Shown here piece by piece: positions 37,540 through 46,132 of a DNA stretch of 64,000 nucleotides (position 1 is its first letter; each line of letters begins with the position of its first letter). A program made the position numbers and the translations under genes. The notes beneath the pieces are model-generated. The model ran no database searches, was not told the DNA's origin, and saw only the letters and a list, made by a program, of their open reading frames with translations. Origin of the DNA: Mucilaginibacter sp. SG564 (GTDB taxonomy: Bacteria > Bacteroidota > Bacteroidia > Sphingobacteriales > Sphingobacteriaceae); contig NZ_JABGNA010000007.1 in NCBI RefSeq assembly GCF_013149275.1, positions 252,448 to 316,447 on the forward strand. Direction: 5' to 3'.

Positions 37540-37628
37540 TGGTTGATTATGTTGGATTAAGTGAGTAGTTAGATGTTAAATATTTAACTAATTAACCATT
37601 CACTTAATCAACCACTCACCTAATCAAC
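37540..37628 (+). repeat. Intergenic inverted repeat, 'attcactaa/ttaatcaacc' word type (copy 4)
   Basis: The left words ggttgattatgttggattaa and gtgagtagttag pair with the right words ctaattaaccattcactta and atcaaccactcacctaatca. The repeat fills the gap between dapD and the GT9 gene and ends 5 bp before the ATG at 37634. Confidence 0.65.
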
Positions 37629-37633
37629 ATAAA

Positions 37634-38650
37634 ATGAAAATACTAATAAGGCTGCCCAACTGGCTTGGCGATGTGGTGATGAGCACCGCATTTGTTAACG
37701 CGGTTGGTCAGCTTTATCCTGATGCTCAGATCGATGTGATCATCAAAAAAGATCTCAGTAATATTGCCCCGTTGATACCGGGCTTAACCCAAATCCATCC
37801 TTTTTCAAAACGGGAATTTAGTGGCCTTGGCGGTGTTTACCGTTTTGGTAAAAAACTGAAAGCAGATAAGTACGATCTCTTTTTTAATCTACCTCAATCA
37901 CTTTCATCGTTAGTAATGGCCTGGGCAACCGGTGCAAAAAAGCGGGTAGGCTTTGGTAAAGAAGGTGGCTTTTTTTTACTCACCAATTCCCTTAAAAAGC
38001 CTGCTAACCTGCACCGAGTTGACGAATACCTATCCTTACTGGAGCAATTTACCGGTAAAACAATTCCTCATAAACAAGTAACATTAAATGCTCCTGCAAC
38101 AGCACCCAAACAAAACAACCGGCTGCTCATCAACTTTAATTCCGAAGCATCATCGCGCAGGATGCCGCTGGATAAAGGACAGGCACTGCTGAATAAATTA
38201 ACCGCTGCTTTTCCGGATATTACCTTTGGGTTAATCGGTGCAGCTAAAGAGGCCGATTTTGTAACACAGCTTATTACCGGTGCTGAAAACCCGGAGAGAT
38301 TAGAAAACTATGCCGGCAAAACTGATCTGCCTGGTTTATGCAGCCTGATGGCACAAAGCTCGGCCATGTTAACTACCGATTCGGGGCCTGCCCATTTGGC
38401 CAACAGTGTGGGTACGCCTGTTATCGTCTTATTCGGTGCAGGCAATGAGCATAACACGGCCCCTTATAACAAACAAAATTTAACCGTATTGCGTTATGGT
38501 AAACTAACCTGCGAACCTTGTGTACGCAATACCTGCAAGCTTTATGGCGTTCCGCGTTGTATGGAACTGCTGGATGAATTGCAAATTATAAACGCGTTAA
38601 ATCAAGAGTTAAGATATAAGAGCCAAGAACCAAGAGGAAAAAACATTTAA
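37634..38650 (+). CDS. Glycosyltransferase family 9 (heptosyltransferase-like)
   Basis: 338 residues. GT9 signatures are the N-terminal MKILIRLPNWLGDVVMSTAF and the donor-site TTDSGPAHLANSVGTPVIVL. A PCVRNTCKLYGVPRC segment resembles the C-terminal Cys/Pro region of WaaF-type enzymes. It adds a heptose or hexose to the lipopolysaccharide core on the cytoplasmic side. The last ~10 residues (YKSQEPRGKNI) are encoded by the left arm of an intergenic inverted repeat, so the natural C-terminus has probably been extended by it. Confidence 0.9.
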   Translation: MKILIRLPNWLGDVVMSTAFVNAVGQLYPDAQIDVIIKKDLSNIAPLIPGLTQIHPFSKREFSGLGGVYRFGKKLKADKYDLFFNLPQSLSSLVMAWATGAKKRVGFGKEGGFFLLTNSLKKPANLHRVDEYLSLLEQFTGKTIPHKQVTLNAPATAPKQNNRLLINFNSEASSRRMPLDKGQALLNKLTAAFPDITFGLIGAAKEADFVTQLITGAENPERLENYAGKTDLPGLCSLMAQSSAMLTTDSGPAHLANSVGTPVIVLFGAGNEHNTAPYNKQNLTVLRYGKLTCEPCVRNTCKLYGVPRCMELLDELQIINALNQELRYKSQEPRGKNI

Positions 38651-38687
38651 CTGTTTTCTTGATTCTTGACTCTTGGTTCTTGATTCT
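38619..38687 (+). repeat. Inverted repeat, 'cttgattcttgactcttgg' type (copy 1), starting inside the GT9 gene
   Basis: The left arm 38619-38636 lies within the GT9 coding region. The right arm 38670-38687 lies in the gap, with 16 of 18 positions complementary. The right side is a run of permuted words (cttgattcttgactcttgg). It ends shortly before the ATG at 38705. Confidence 0.8.
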
Positions 38688-38704
38688 AATAAAATATACC
38701 AACC

Positions 38705-39271
38705 ATGCTTAAAGACGAAGTTGCCAAAGCACTAAAAATAGTACAGGAAGGCGGCATTATCCTGTACCCTACCGATACCATTTGGGGTATTGGCTGCGAT
38801 GCCACCAATACCGAAGCCGTACAAAAAATATATCGCCTGAAACAACGCGATGAAGCCAAAAGCATGATCATTTTGCTGGATACCGAAAACAAACTGGAAA
38901 GCTATGTACAGGAGGTTAATGCCCTGGCTTATGACCTGATTGAATATGCCGAAAACCCTTTGACCCTGGTTATGCCGGGCGCCAAAAATATTTCACCGGC
39001 TTTAATAGCTCCCGATGGCAGCGTGGGTATCAGGGTAACCAGTCACCAGTTTTGCCAGCAATTGATACAGCGGCTGCGTAAACCGCTGGTATCAACATCG
39101 GCCAATATCAGCGGCAAGCCATCTCCGCAATATTTTTCGCAGATAGACCAGGAGATCGTTGATGGTGTTGACTATGTGGTTGATATTGATCAGCACAGCA
39201 AAGAGATCAAAAACCCATCAACCATTATGAAACTGGCTCCCGATGGTACGTTTGAGTTTCTACGTAGGTAG
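38705..39271 (+). CDS. L-threonylcarbamoyladenylate synthase, Sua5/YciO/YrdC family
   Basis: 188 residues of a single YrdC domain. Seen: GGIILYPTDTIWGIGCDATN, IYRLKQRDEAKSMIILL, NPLTLVMPGA and VSTSANISGKPSP. The family makes threonylcarbamoyl-AMP for the t6A37 modification of tRNA. Single-domain proteins may be true TsaC/Sua5 or the less understood YciO; the sequence alone does not separate them firmly, and no second copy is in view. Confidence 0.9.
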   Translation: MLKDEVAKALKIVQEGGIILYPTDTIWGIGCDATNTEAVQKIYRLKQRDEAKSMIILLDTENKLESYVQEVNALAYDLIEYAENPLTLVMPGAKNISPALIAPDGSVGIRVTSHQFCQQLIQRLRKPLVSTSANISGKPSPQYFSQIDQEIVDGVDYVVDIDQHSKEIKNPSTIMKLAPDGTFEFLRR

Positions 39272-39280
39272 GAAATAGAG

Positions 39281-39360
39281 GCAAGAGATAAGAGTCAAGA
39301 ATCAAGAAAAATAACTATGCCTTTTGTGTCTTGATTCCTGGCTCTTGACTCCTGATTCTT
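39281..39360 (+). repeat. Intergenic inverted repeat, 'cttgattcttgactcttgg' type (copy 2)
   Basis: The left words caagagataagagtcaagaa (39281-39306) pair with tcttgattcctggctcttga (39329-39360). A second word set (ttagaatttagattttagaa) follows at 39408-39440, before the CCA-adding enzyme start. Confidence 0.7.
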
Positions 39361-39448
39361 TTTATGTTTTTAGAACTTAGGATTTACCATTACCTTTGAC
39401 CTTCGTTTTAGAATTTAGATTTTAGAACTCAGAATTTTATTAAGCTAC

Positions 39449-40867
39449 ATGAAAGCCCACCTTCAGCATTCCGTATTTTCTATAATATCAAAACTTGCAG
39501 CACAGCACAATCTGCAGGTTTACGCTATTGGTGGCTTTGTACGCGATATTTTCCTTAAACGCCCTTCAAAAGATATTGATATTGTTATTATAGGCAATGG
39601 TATCGCTTTTGCCGAAGCCGTGGCGGCCAAATTAAAAGTAAAGGTAGCCGTGTATAAAAACTTCGGCACCGCGTCACTTAAATACCAGGATCTGGAAGTG
39701 GAATTTGTAGGTGCCCGCAAAGAATCGTACCGCCGCGATTCCAGGAAACCCATCGTAGAGGACGGCACATTGGAGGATGATCAGAAACGCCGTGATTTTA
39801 CCATCAACGCGTTGGCTATTTCGCTGCATCCTGATACTTTTGGCGAACTGCTCGATCCGTTTAACGGCCTAGTCGATCTGGAACGCAAACTGATCCGGAC
39901 ACCGCTTAACCCCAACGAAACTTTTTCTGATGATCCGCTGCGCATGATGCGTGCTATCAGGTTTGCTACACAGCTTAATTTCCGGATAGATGATATAGCC
40001 GTAGAAGCGATCAGGAACAATGCCGATCGTATCAGCATCATATCGCAGGAGCGTATCACCGACGAGTTGAACAAGATCATCCTGTCGCCGGTACCTTCCA
40101 TTGGTTTCAACTATTTATTTGATACCGGCCTGCTGCATAAAATATTCCCGCAGATGACCAACCTGTACGGGGTTGACTATATAGATGGCAAAGGCCATAA
40201 AGACAATTTTTATCATACCCTGCAGGTATTAGATAATATTTGCGAAACCACAACCGACCTTTGGCTGCGCTGGGCTGCCATACTACATGACATTGCCAAA
40301 CCAGCTACCAAACGTTTTGAACCCGGCCACGGCTGGACCTTTCATGGTCACGAAGACCGTGGCGCCCGCATGGTACCTAAAATATTTGCCCAGTTAAAAT
40401 TGCCGCTTAACGAAAAAATGAAGCAAGTGCAAAAACTGGTGCAGCTTCATTTACGCCCCATTGTATTATCACAATCCATCGTTACCGATTCGGCCGTTCG
40501 ACGGTTACTTTTTGAGGCTGGAGATGATATTGAAGGCCTGATGTTGTTGTGTAAAGCAGACATTACCACCAAAAACGAATATAAGGTTAAAAAGTATCGT
40601 AACAATTTTGAGTTAGTTCAACAAAAATTAAAAGATGTTGAAGAACGAGACAGCATCAGAAACTGGCAACCACCTGTTACCGGTAACGATATTATGCAAC
40701 TTTTTGGCCTTCAGGAGGGCCGTGAGGTAGGAATTATCAAAAATCAGATACGTGAAGCCATACTGGAAGGCGAAATTCCCAACAACCGCGAAGCGGCTTT
40801 AAATTTTACAATAAGCAAAGGTTTAGAAATTGGCTTAAAAGTTGTGGCAGACACAAAATTGAATTAA
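39449..40867 (+). CDS. cca: CCA-adding tRNA nucleotidyltransferase / poly(A) polymerase family with HD domain
   Basis: 472 residues. The nucleotidyltransferase head has GGFVRDIFLKRPSKDIDIVI (G28-G29 and catalytic D42/D44) and RRDFTINALA. The RNA-binding neck and body follow (DDPLRMMRAIRFATQL). An HD phosphohydrolase-like domain contains ILHDIAKPATK and HGHEDRGARM. It repairs or builds the 3' CCA of tRNAs. The HD domain suggests the bifunctional bacterial form. The start ATG follows a repeat-rich leader. Confidence 0.92.
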   Translation: MKAHLQHSVFSIISKLAAQHNLQVYAIGGFVRDIFLKRPSKDIDIVIIGNGIAFAEAVAAKLKVKVAVYKNFGTASLKYQDLEVEFVGARKESYRRDSRKPIVEDGTLEDDQKRRDFTINALAISLHPDTFGELLDPFNGLVDLERKLIRTPLNPNETFSDDPLRMMRAIRFATQLNFRIDDIAVEAIRNNADRISIISQERITDELNKIILSPVPSIGFNYLFDTGLLHKIFPQMTNLYGVDYIDGKGHKDNFYHTLQVLDNICETTTDLWLRWAAILHDIAKPATKRFEPGHGWTFHGHEDRGARMVPKIFAQLKLPLNEKMKQVQKLVQLHLRPIVLSQSIVTDSAVRRLLFEAGDDIEGLMLLCKADITTKNEYKVKKYRNNFELVQQKLKDVEERDSIRNWQPPVTGNDIMQLFGLQEGREVGIIKNQIREAILEGEIPNNREAALNFTISKGLEIGLKVVADTKLN

Positions 40868-40901
40868 AAGATTATTTTTGTCCCCAAAATTCACAAAAAC
40901 A

Positions 40902-41561
40902 ATGGCACTATACAGGTTCAGGGTAACTTTCGAAGATTATGATGATGTAATGAGAGAGATTGATGTAAAATCAAATCAAACCTTCGAGGATCTCCACCGC
41001 GCAATACACCAGTCAACCGGTTACAATCCCGAGTTTTCATCTTCCTTTTATATCAGTAATGACCAATGGACAAAAGGTGAAGAAATTACTTATTTACCTA
41101 ATCAAAAAAGGATAGACCGTGGCGTATCATTAATGAGCAATGTAAAACTGCTGAGTTTTATTGATGATCCGCATCAAAAATTTTACTATACTTTTAATTT
41201 CGACCGTCCTTTTGATTTTCACGTCGAACTGATGAAGATCATTCTGGACGAAACACCCGGCACCACTTATCCTGCCGTTATAAAATCTGTTGGCGAAGCA
41301 CCAAAACAATTCGGTAATGTATTTAACCCAACCATTATACCACCTACTAACGAAGATTTCGACTTCCTGAATGAGATGACCTTTAACCCCGAAGATGCAG
41401 AAGACTTTTCGGAAGTAACAGATACCGAGGTTGATGACCTGCCGGAAGAAAAACACGAAGCCGAGGAGGAGGAAGAAGATGAATTTGGGAACGAGTTTGC
41501 CGATGATGAAGGCTTTGATGAAGAAGACCGTCCGCATCGTGGTGGTGGTGATGATTATTAA
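40902..41561 (+). CDS. Plasmid pRiA4b ORF-3-like protein (IS1096 TnpR-like fold) with acidic C-terminus
   Basis: 219 residues from ATG at 40902; I prefer this to a TTG 24 bp upstream because MALYRFRVTFEDYDD starts the domain. The core (about 1-150) resembles PF07929, proteins named after pRiA4b ORF-3 and seen beside IS elements, but widespread as chromosomal genes. The last ~50 residues are strongly acidic (HEAEEEEEDEFGNEFADDEG). No transposase is nearby. It starts 34 bp after the CCA-adding enzyme, so the two may be co-transcribed. The function is unknown. Confidence 0.8.
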   Translation: MALYRFRVTFEDYDDVMREIDVKSNQTFEDLHRAIHQSTGYNPEFSSSFYISNDQWTKGEEITYLPNQKRIDRGVSLMSNVKLLSFIDDPHQKFYYTFNFDRPFDFHVELMKIILDETPGTTYPAVIKSVGEAPKQFGNVFNPTIIPPTNEDFDFLNEMTFNPEDAEDFSEVTDTEVDDLPEEKHEAEEEEEDEFGNEFADDEGFDEEDRPHRGGGDDY

Positions 41562-41594
41562 TAGCGATTTAATAAAATAATACTATACAGATAC

Positions 41595-41697
41595 GTCATT
41601 GCGAGGAACGAGGCAATGTATGTTATTTTACAAATTTGTCATCCTGAGGAACGAAGGATCTGTTACCGAATAGATTCTTCGCTCCGCTCAGAATGAC
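41595..41697 (+). repeat. Dispersed palindromic repeat, 'gtcattgcgagg' type
   Basis: A gtcattgcgaggaacgagg unit is followed by a hairpin with arms 41638-41661 and 41672-41697 (gtcatcctgaggaacgaagg against the complementary ttcttcgctccgctcagaat). It belongs to the same style as 2111-2193. It fills the gap before miaA. Confidence 0.8.
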
Positions 41698-41723
41698 AAT
41701 TTTTTTTATTGACAATTTATCTC

Positions 41724-42641
41724 ATGCCACACCATCCTACCAAAACTCTTATTGTAGTTGCAGGCCCAACAGCCGTAGGTAAAACCGCCGCTGCTATTGA
41801 ATTGGCCAGGCATTACAATACGGTGGTGGTATCTGCCGATTCCAGGCAGTTTTTCAGGGAAATGAGTATTGGCACAGCCAAACCCAACGAGCAGGAATTA
41901 ACAGCTGTAAAGCATTATTTCATCGATTCGCATTCTATAACCGAACCATTTTCTGTTGGCGATTTTGAAAAGCAAGGACTGGCTTTGTTGGATGAGCTAT
42001 TTAAAACGCATGACCGCGTGATCTTGGCCGGAGGTTCGGGTTTATATATTAAAGCGATATGTGAGGGCTTTGACGATCTGCCAACGGCCGATCCGGTTAT
42101 CCGCGAAAGGCTCAATCAGGAATTGGAAGAACAAGGCATCACTCACCTACAACAGAAATTATTAGCGGCCGACCCCGATTACTACAATGAAGTTGACCTG
42201 AGCAACCCTCAACGTATTATCAGGGCGTTGGAAGTTTTTGAAAGTTCGGGCAAACCTTTTTCATCGTACAGGCAAGCTATCGTAAACAAACGACCATTCG
42301 ATATCATCAAACTGGCGCTCAACCTGCCCCGCGAAATATTGTACGATCGTATTAATCAACGGGTTGATCTGATGATACAACAGGGCTTGTTAGCAGAAGC
42401 AGAGGCATTACTCCCTTCCCGCCGGTTCAACGCGCTCAACACCGTAGGCTATACCGAACTGTTTGATTATTTTGATGGTAAAACCAGCCTGGAAAAAGCC
42501 GTTGAAATGATCAAACAAAATACCAGGCGATTCGCCAAAAGACAACTCACCTGGTTCCGTAAAGACAGCTCCATCCATTGGTTTCAGGCCAGTGATCCCG
42601 ATTTGATCAGTCAAATGATCAATGTTGTAAATACGATATAA
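41724..42641 (+). CDS. miaA: tRNA dimethylallyltransferase
   Basis: 305 residues from ATG at 41724; a TTG 15 bp upstream is possible but less likely. The P-loop is GPTAVGKT. SADSRQFFREMSIGTAKPN holds the conserved Asp and substrate region, and ILAGGSGLYIKAICEGFDDL and NTRRFAKRQLTWFRKD are the other signatures. It prenylates A37 of tRNAs that read UNN codons, using dimethylallyl diphosphate. It converges on rfbA with only a 12-bp gap. Confidence 0.96.
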   Translation: MPHHPTKTLIVVAGPTAVGKTAAAIELARHYNTVVVSADSRQFFREMSIGTAKPNEQELTAVKHYFIDSHSITEPFSVGDFEKQGLALLDELFKTHDRVILAGGSGLYIKAICEGFDDLPTADPVIRERLNQELEEQGITHLQQKLLAADPDYYNEVDLSNPQRIIRALEVFESSGKPFSSYRQAIVNKRPFDIIKLALNLPREILYDRINQRVDLMIQQGLLAEAEALLPSRRFNALNTVGYTELFDYFDGKTSLEKAVEMIKQNTRRFAKRQLTWFRKDSSIHWFQASDPDLISQMINVVNTI

Positions 42642-42653
42642 GCTTGAGAGAAA

Positions 42654-43514
42654 CTACGATAGTAAACTTTGCAAATAAGCCCCGTAACCGCTCTTAATAT
42701 ATTTAGCAACCAATACCTTTAGCTGTGCATCGTCAATAAACCCACGACGGTAAGCTACCTCTTCAATACAACCAATTTTGGTCGACTGGCGTTTTTCAAT
42801 CACACGTACATACTCTGTAGCATCGCTTAAAGAATCGAAAGTGCCGGTATCCAGCCAGGCTGTACCTTTATCCATCACCCCTACGTGCAAATTACCCTGC
42901 TCCAGATAATATTTATTTACATCAGTAATTTCATATTCTCCACGTGGCGAAGGCTTAAGATCCTTAGCTATCTGGATAACACTGTTATCATAAAAATACA
43001 ATCCCGGTACGGCGAACTTTGATTTGGGTTGAGTTGGTTTTTCTTCGATAGATAATGCTTTAAAATCCGCATCAAACTCAACTACACCATATCTTTCCGG
43101 GTCGGCCACATGATAGGCAAAAATGGCAGCACCATCCACATTGTTAAAGCTGCGTATCAATTCACTAAAACCTGTTCCATAAAATATGTTATCACCCAGA
43201 ATCAGTGCTACTTTATCATTTCCAATGAATTTTTCGCCTATGACAAAGGCTTGTGCCAGGCCATTAGGCTTTTCCTGTATGGCGTATTCAAATTTACAGC
43301 CCAATTCAGCGCCATCACCCAGCAGGCGTTTAAAGCCTTCATTATCTTCGGGAGTAGTAATGATGAGTATTTCCTTGATATCGGCCTGCATTAAAACCGA
43401 CAAAGGGTAATAGATCATGGGTTTATCATAAATAGGCATCAACTGTTTACTTATCGCCCTGGTAATTGGATAAAGCCTGGTACCTGACCCACCCGCTAAA
43501 ATAATTCCTTTCAT
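42654..43514 (-). CDS. rfbA: Glucose-1-phosphate thymidylyltransferase
   Basis: 286 residues. The nucleotide-binding start is GGSGTRLYPITRAISKQLMP. The metal and sugar site is LALILGDNIFYG-like (IFYGTGFSELI), and the family tail is SPRGEYEITDVNKYYLEQG. It makes dTDP-glucose, the first step to dTDP-L-rhamnose. The later steps rfbC and rfbD are 3-5 kb away beyond cysD-cysN, and rfbB is not in the window. A palindrome in the divergent region may be a control site. Confidence 0.95.
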   Translation of the reverse strand: MKGIILAGGSGTRLYPITRAISKQLMPIYDKPMIYYPLSVLMQADIKEILIITTPEDNEGFKRLLGDGAELGCKFEYAIQEKPNGLAQAFVIGEKFIGNDKVALILGDNIFYGTGFSELIRSFNNVDGAAIFAYHVADPERYGVVEFDADFKALSIEEKPTQPKSKFAVPGLYFYDNSVIQIAKDLKPSPRGEYEITDVNKYYLEQGNLHVGVMDKGTAWLDTGTFDSLSDATEYVRVIEKRQSTKIGCIEEVAYRRGFIDDAQLKVLVAKYIKSGYGAYLQSLLS

Positions 43515-43562
43515 TAGACTGATTGTGTTATAGATTTTTAAAAGTAATTATTTTTTACGCAT

Positions 43563-43578
43563 AACCTACACGTAGGTT
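43563..43578. promoter_or_regulatory. Small palindrome in the rfbA-cysD divergent region
   Basis: AACCTAC-AC-GTAGGTT has perfect 7-bp arms and lies about 50 bp upstream of rfbA, within the ~331-bp gap before cysD. Such a dyad may be an operator, but no regulator is implied. The rest of the gap is A+T-rich and shows no gene. Confidence 0.35.
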
Positions 43579-43845
43579 GCCATATATAACATATTTTAAC
43601 GGTAGAATATTATTATTCCCGTTTAATCACATTTAGTTTAATACACTAATAACATATTGATCATATTTCTAGTACTTGTAAGAATTTCTTTAGATTTTAT
43701 CTCTCTTTTCCGGTTTCATAAAATGGTGTTAAATTTCAGGTTTAAAATACATTAGATAGCGATAAAATGAGCATAATTTGCTAATATTGCAGTTTGATTG
43801 CCAAATACTACTATTTAGGTGGATTTAGCGGGTTTTCGTTTTAAA

Positions 43846-44751
43846 ATGCATAAATATTATCTTACTCATCTGCAGGAATTAGAATCAGAGGCTATATACG
43901 TTATTCGTGAAGTTGTAGCCCAGTTTGATCGCCCTGCCATATTGTTCTCCGGCGGAAAAGATTCCATTGTGGTAACTCATCTGGCCCGTAAAGCTTTTTG
44001 GCCTGCCAAAATACCTATGCCCCTTATCCATATTGATACCGGGCATAACTTTCCAGAAACTATGGCATTCCGGGATAGCCTGGTGGCCGACCTGGGTGTA
44101 CAGCTCATCGTTGGATCGGTACAGGAAGCTATTGATAAAGGGAGGGCCGTTGAAGAGAGCGGCATAAACGCGAGCAGAAATGAACTACAGATAGTTTCCT
44201 TACTGGATACCATCGAGAGCCACAAGATCGACGCGGCTATCGGCGGCGCAAGACGTGACGAGGAAAAAGCACGTTCAAAAGAGCGTTTCTTTTCGCACCG
44301 CGATGAGTTTGGCCAGTGGGATCCCAAAAACCAACGCCCCGAGCTTTGGAATATTTTCAATGGCCGCAAGCGCATGGGCGAGCATTTCAGGGTATTTCCG
44401 ATCAGTAACTGGACAGAAATGGACATCTGGAATTACATCCTGCAGGAAAATATCGCTATCCCTTCCCTTTACTTTGCACATAACCGTGAAGCCGTTTACC
44501 GTGATGGTACCTGGCTGCCGGCATCCGAGTTTTTAGTATTGCGTGATGGCGAAAAGGTAGAGAACAAGTTGATGCGTTTCCGAACTTTAGGCGATATCAC
44601 CATAACCGGTGGCATTGAATCGGATGCGGATACCCTGGAGAAAATTGTAGCAGAGGTTTCGGCCACCCGCAGCACCGAACGTGGTAACAGAAGCGATGAT
44701 AAACGCTCTGATACATCAATGGAAGACAGAAAAAAACAAGGTTATTTTTAA
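43846..44751 (+). CDS. cysD: Sulfate adenylyltransferase small subunit
   Basis: 301 residues from ATG at 43846; an in-frame GTG 27 bp upstream is rejected because the homologous start is at MHKYYLTHLQELESEAIYVI. The PP-loop is SGGKDSIVVTHLARKAF, and MERK-type DEEKARSKERFFSHRDEFGQ and RTLGDITITGGIES follow. With CysN it makes APS from sulfate and ATP. cysN follows after a 109-bp gap containing an inverted repeat. No APS kinase or reductase is nearby. Confidence 0.95.
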   Translation: MHKYYLTHLQELESEAIYVIREVVAQFDRPAILFSGGKDSIVVTHLARKAFWPAKIPMPLIHIDTGHNFPETMAFRDSLVADLGVQLIVGSVQEAIDKGRAVEESGINASRNELQIVSLLDTIESHKIDAAIGGARRDEEKARSKERFFSHRDEFGQWDPKNQRPELWNIFNGRKRMGEHFRVFPISNWTEMDIWNYILQENIAIPSLYFAHNREAVYRDGTWLPASEFLVLRDGEKVENKLMRFRTLGDITITGGIESDADTLEKIVAEVSATRSTERGNRSDDKRSDTSMEDRKKQGYF

Positions 44752-44762
44752 TTTCAGTATTA

Positions 44763-44848
44763 AGTAGCTAGTATCAAGAGCCTTAAAAAGGTTTATTTCA
44801 CTTTGTGAAGCTGTCTTGATACTTGATACTAATTACTCGATACTAACC
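44763..44848 (+). repeat. Intergenic inverted repeat, 'cttgatacttgatact' type
   Basis: The left words gtagctagtatcaaga pair imperfectly with tcttgatacttgatactaat (right). The repeat fills the cysD-cysN gap and ends 12 bp before the cysN ATG. Confidence 0.65.
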
Positions 44849-44860
44849 ACCACATAAAAA

Positions 44861-46105
44861 ATGGAACTATTACGTTTTACAACAGCAGGCAGTGTAGATG
44901 ATGGGAAAAGCACATTGATTGGCAGGTTATTATACGATTCAAAATCGATCTTTGAAGATCAGATGGCGGCCGTAAAACAATCGAGCGAACGGAAAGGCTT
45001 GCAGCATATCGATCTCTCTTTACTTACCGATGGTTTACGGTCTGAAAGAGAACAAGGCATTACTATCGACGTTGCCTACCGTTATTTTGCCACCCCAAAA
45101 CGTAAATTTATTATTGCCGATACCCCGGGGCATATCCAATATACCCGCAATATGGTTACCGGCGCATCTACAGCTAATTTAGCCTTAGTGCTGATAGATG
45201 CCCGCAAAGGCGTTGTGGAGCAAACATGCAGGCACTCGTTCATCGCGTCGTTATTAAAGATCCCCCATATTATTGTATGTATCAATAAAATGGATCTGGT
45301 TGATTATTCTGAAGAAGCATTCAATAAAGTAGTTGAACAATACGAGGATTTTGCGGCGAAAATAGATGTTACCGACATCCGTTATGTACCTATCAGCGCA
45401 CTGGAAGGAGACAACGTGGTGAACGATTCGGTAAACATGCCCTGGTATAAAGGCGAGAGCCTGCTGCATACGCTGGAAACTATCCACATAGGCAGCGATG
45501 AGAACCACTCCGATGCGCGTTTCCCTGTACAAACAGTAATACGCCCGCACGCGGCTGAATATCACGACTACCGTGGTTATGCCGGTCGTATTGCCGGCGG
45601 TATTTTCAAACCGGGCGACAAGATTACTGTTCTGCCATCGGGTTTAACATCAGCTATCAGATCTATCGATACTTACTCGGGCCCGGTTGAAGAGGCTTTT
45701 GCACCGATGTCCGTATCTATTACCCTGGAAGATGATATTGATATCAGTCGCGGGGATATGATTGTTAAGGACGACAGTGAACCCGAAGTAAGCCAGGATC
45801 TGGAGGTGATGCTTTGCTGGATGGCCGCTAAAGGCCCGCGTCCCGGTGCCAAATACCACTTAAAAACCACTACCCGTGAGGTAATGGCTATTATTAAAGA
45901 GGTAAGCTATAAACTGGACATCAATACAATGGAAAAGCTGGAAAATGCAGGTGATATCAAAATGAACGAGATGGCACGCGTACGCTTGCGTACCACCCAA
46001 CCTGTTGTATTTGACGAGTATCGCAAAAATCGCATCACAGGCTCACTGATATTGGTTGACGAGGCCACTAACGAAACGGTAGCCGCGGGAACAATATTAG
46101 TTTAG
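44861..46105 (+). CDS. cysN: Sulfate adenylyltransferase large (GTPase) subunit
   Basis: 414 residues. A translation-factor-type GTPase: GSVDDGKSTLIGRLLYDSK (G1), DTPGH (G3) and NKMDL (G4). EF-Tu-like beta-barrels follow. It hydrolyses GTP to drive APS formation with CysD. It has no C-terminal APS-kinase (CysC) domain, unlike some fused forms. It is followed by a bidirectional terminator before the converging rfbD. Confidence 0.95.
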   Translation: MELLRFTTAGSVDDGKSTLIGRLLYDSKSIFEDQMAAVKQSSERKGLQHIDLSLLTDGLRSEREQGITIDVAYRYFATPKRKFIIADTPGHIQYTRNMVTGASTANLALVLIDARKGVVEQTCRHSFIASLLKIPHIIVCINKMDLVDYSEEAFNKVVEQYEDFAAKIDVTDIRYVPISALEGDNVVNDSVNMPWYKGESLLHTLETIHIGSDENHSDARFPVQTVIRPHAAEYHDYRGYAGRIAGGIFKPGDKITVLPSGLTSAIRSIDTYSGPVEEAFAPMSVSITLEDDIDISRGDMIVKDDSEPEVSQDLEVMLCWMAAKGPRPGAKYHLKTTTREVMAIIKEVSYKLDINTMEKLENAGDIKMNEMARVRLRTTQPVVFDEYRKNRITGSLILVDEATNETVAAGTILV

Positions 46106-46132
46106 CCCGCTATTTTATTGGGCATTTTTTCC

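Noticed and set aside
40878..40901. TTG start for the pRiA4b-like protein
   Set aside because: The ATG at 40902 directly precedes the conserved domain start.
41709..41723. TTG start for miaA
   Set aside because: The ATG at 41724 is close to the P-loop at the usual distance.
43819..43845. GTG start for cysD
   Set aside because: Homologous CysD proteins begin at the residue matching the ATG at 43846.
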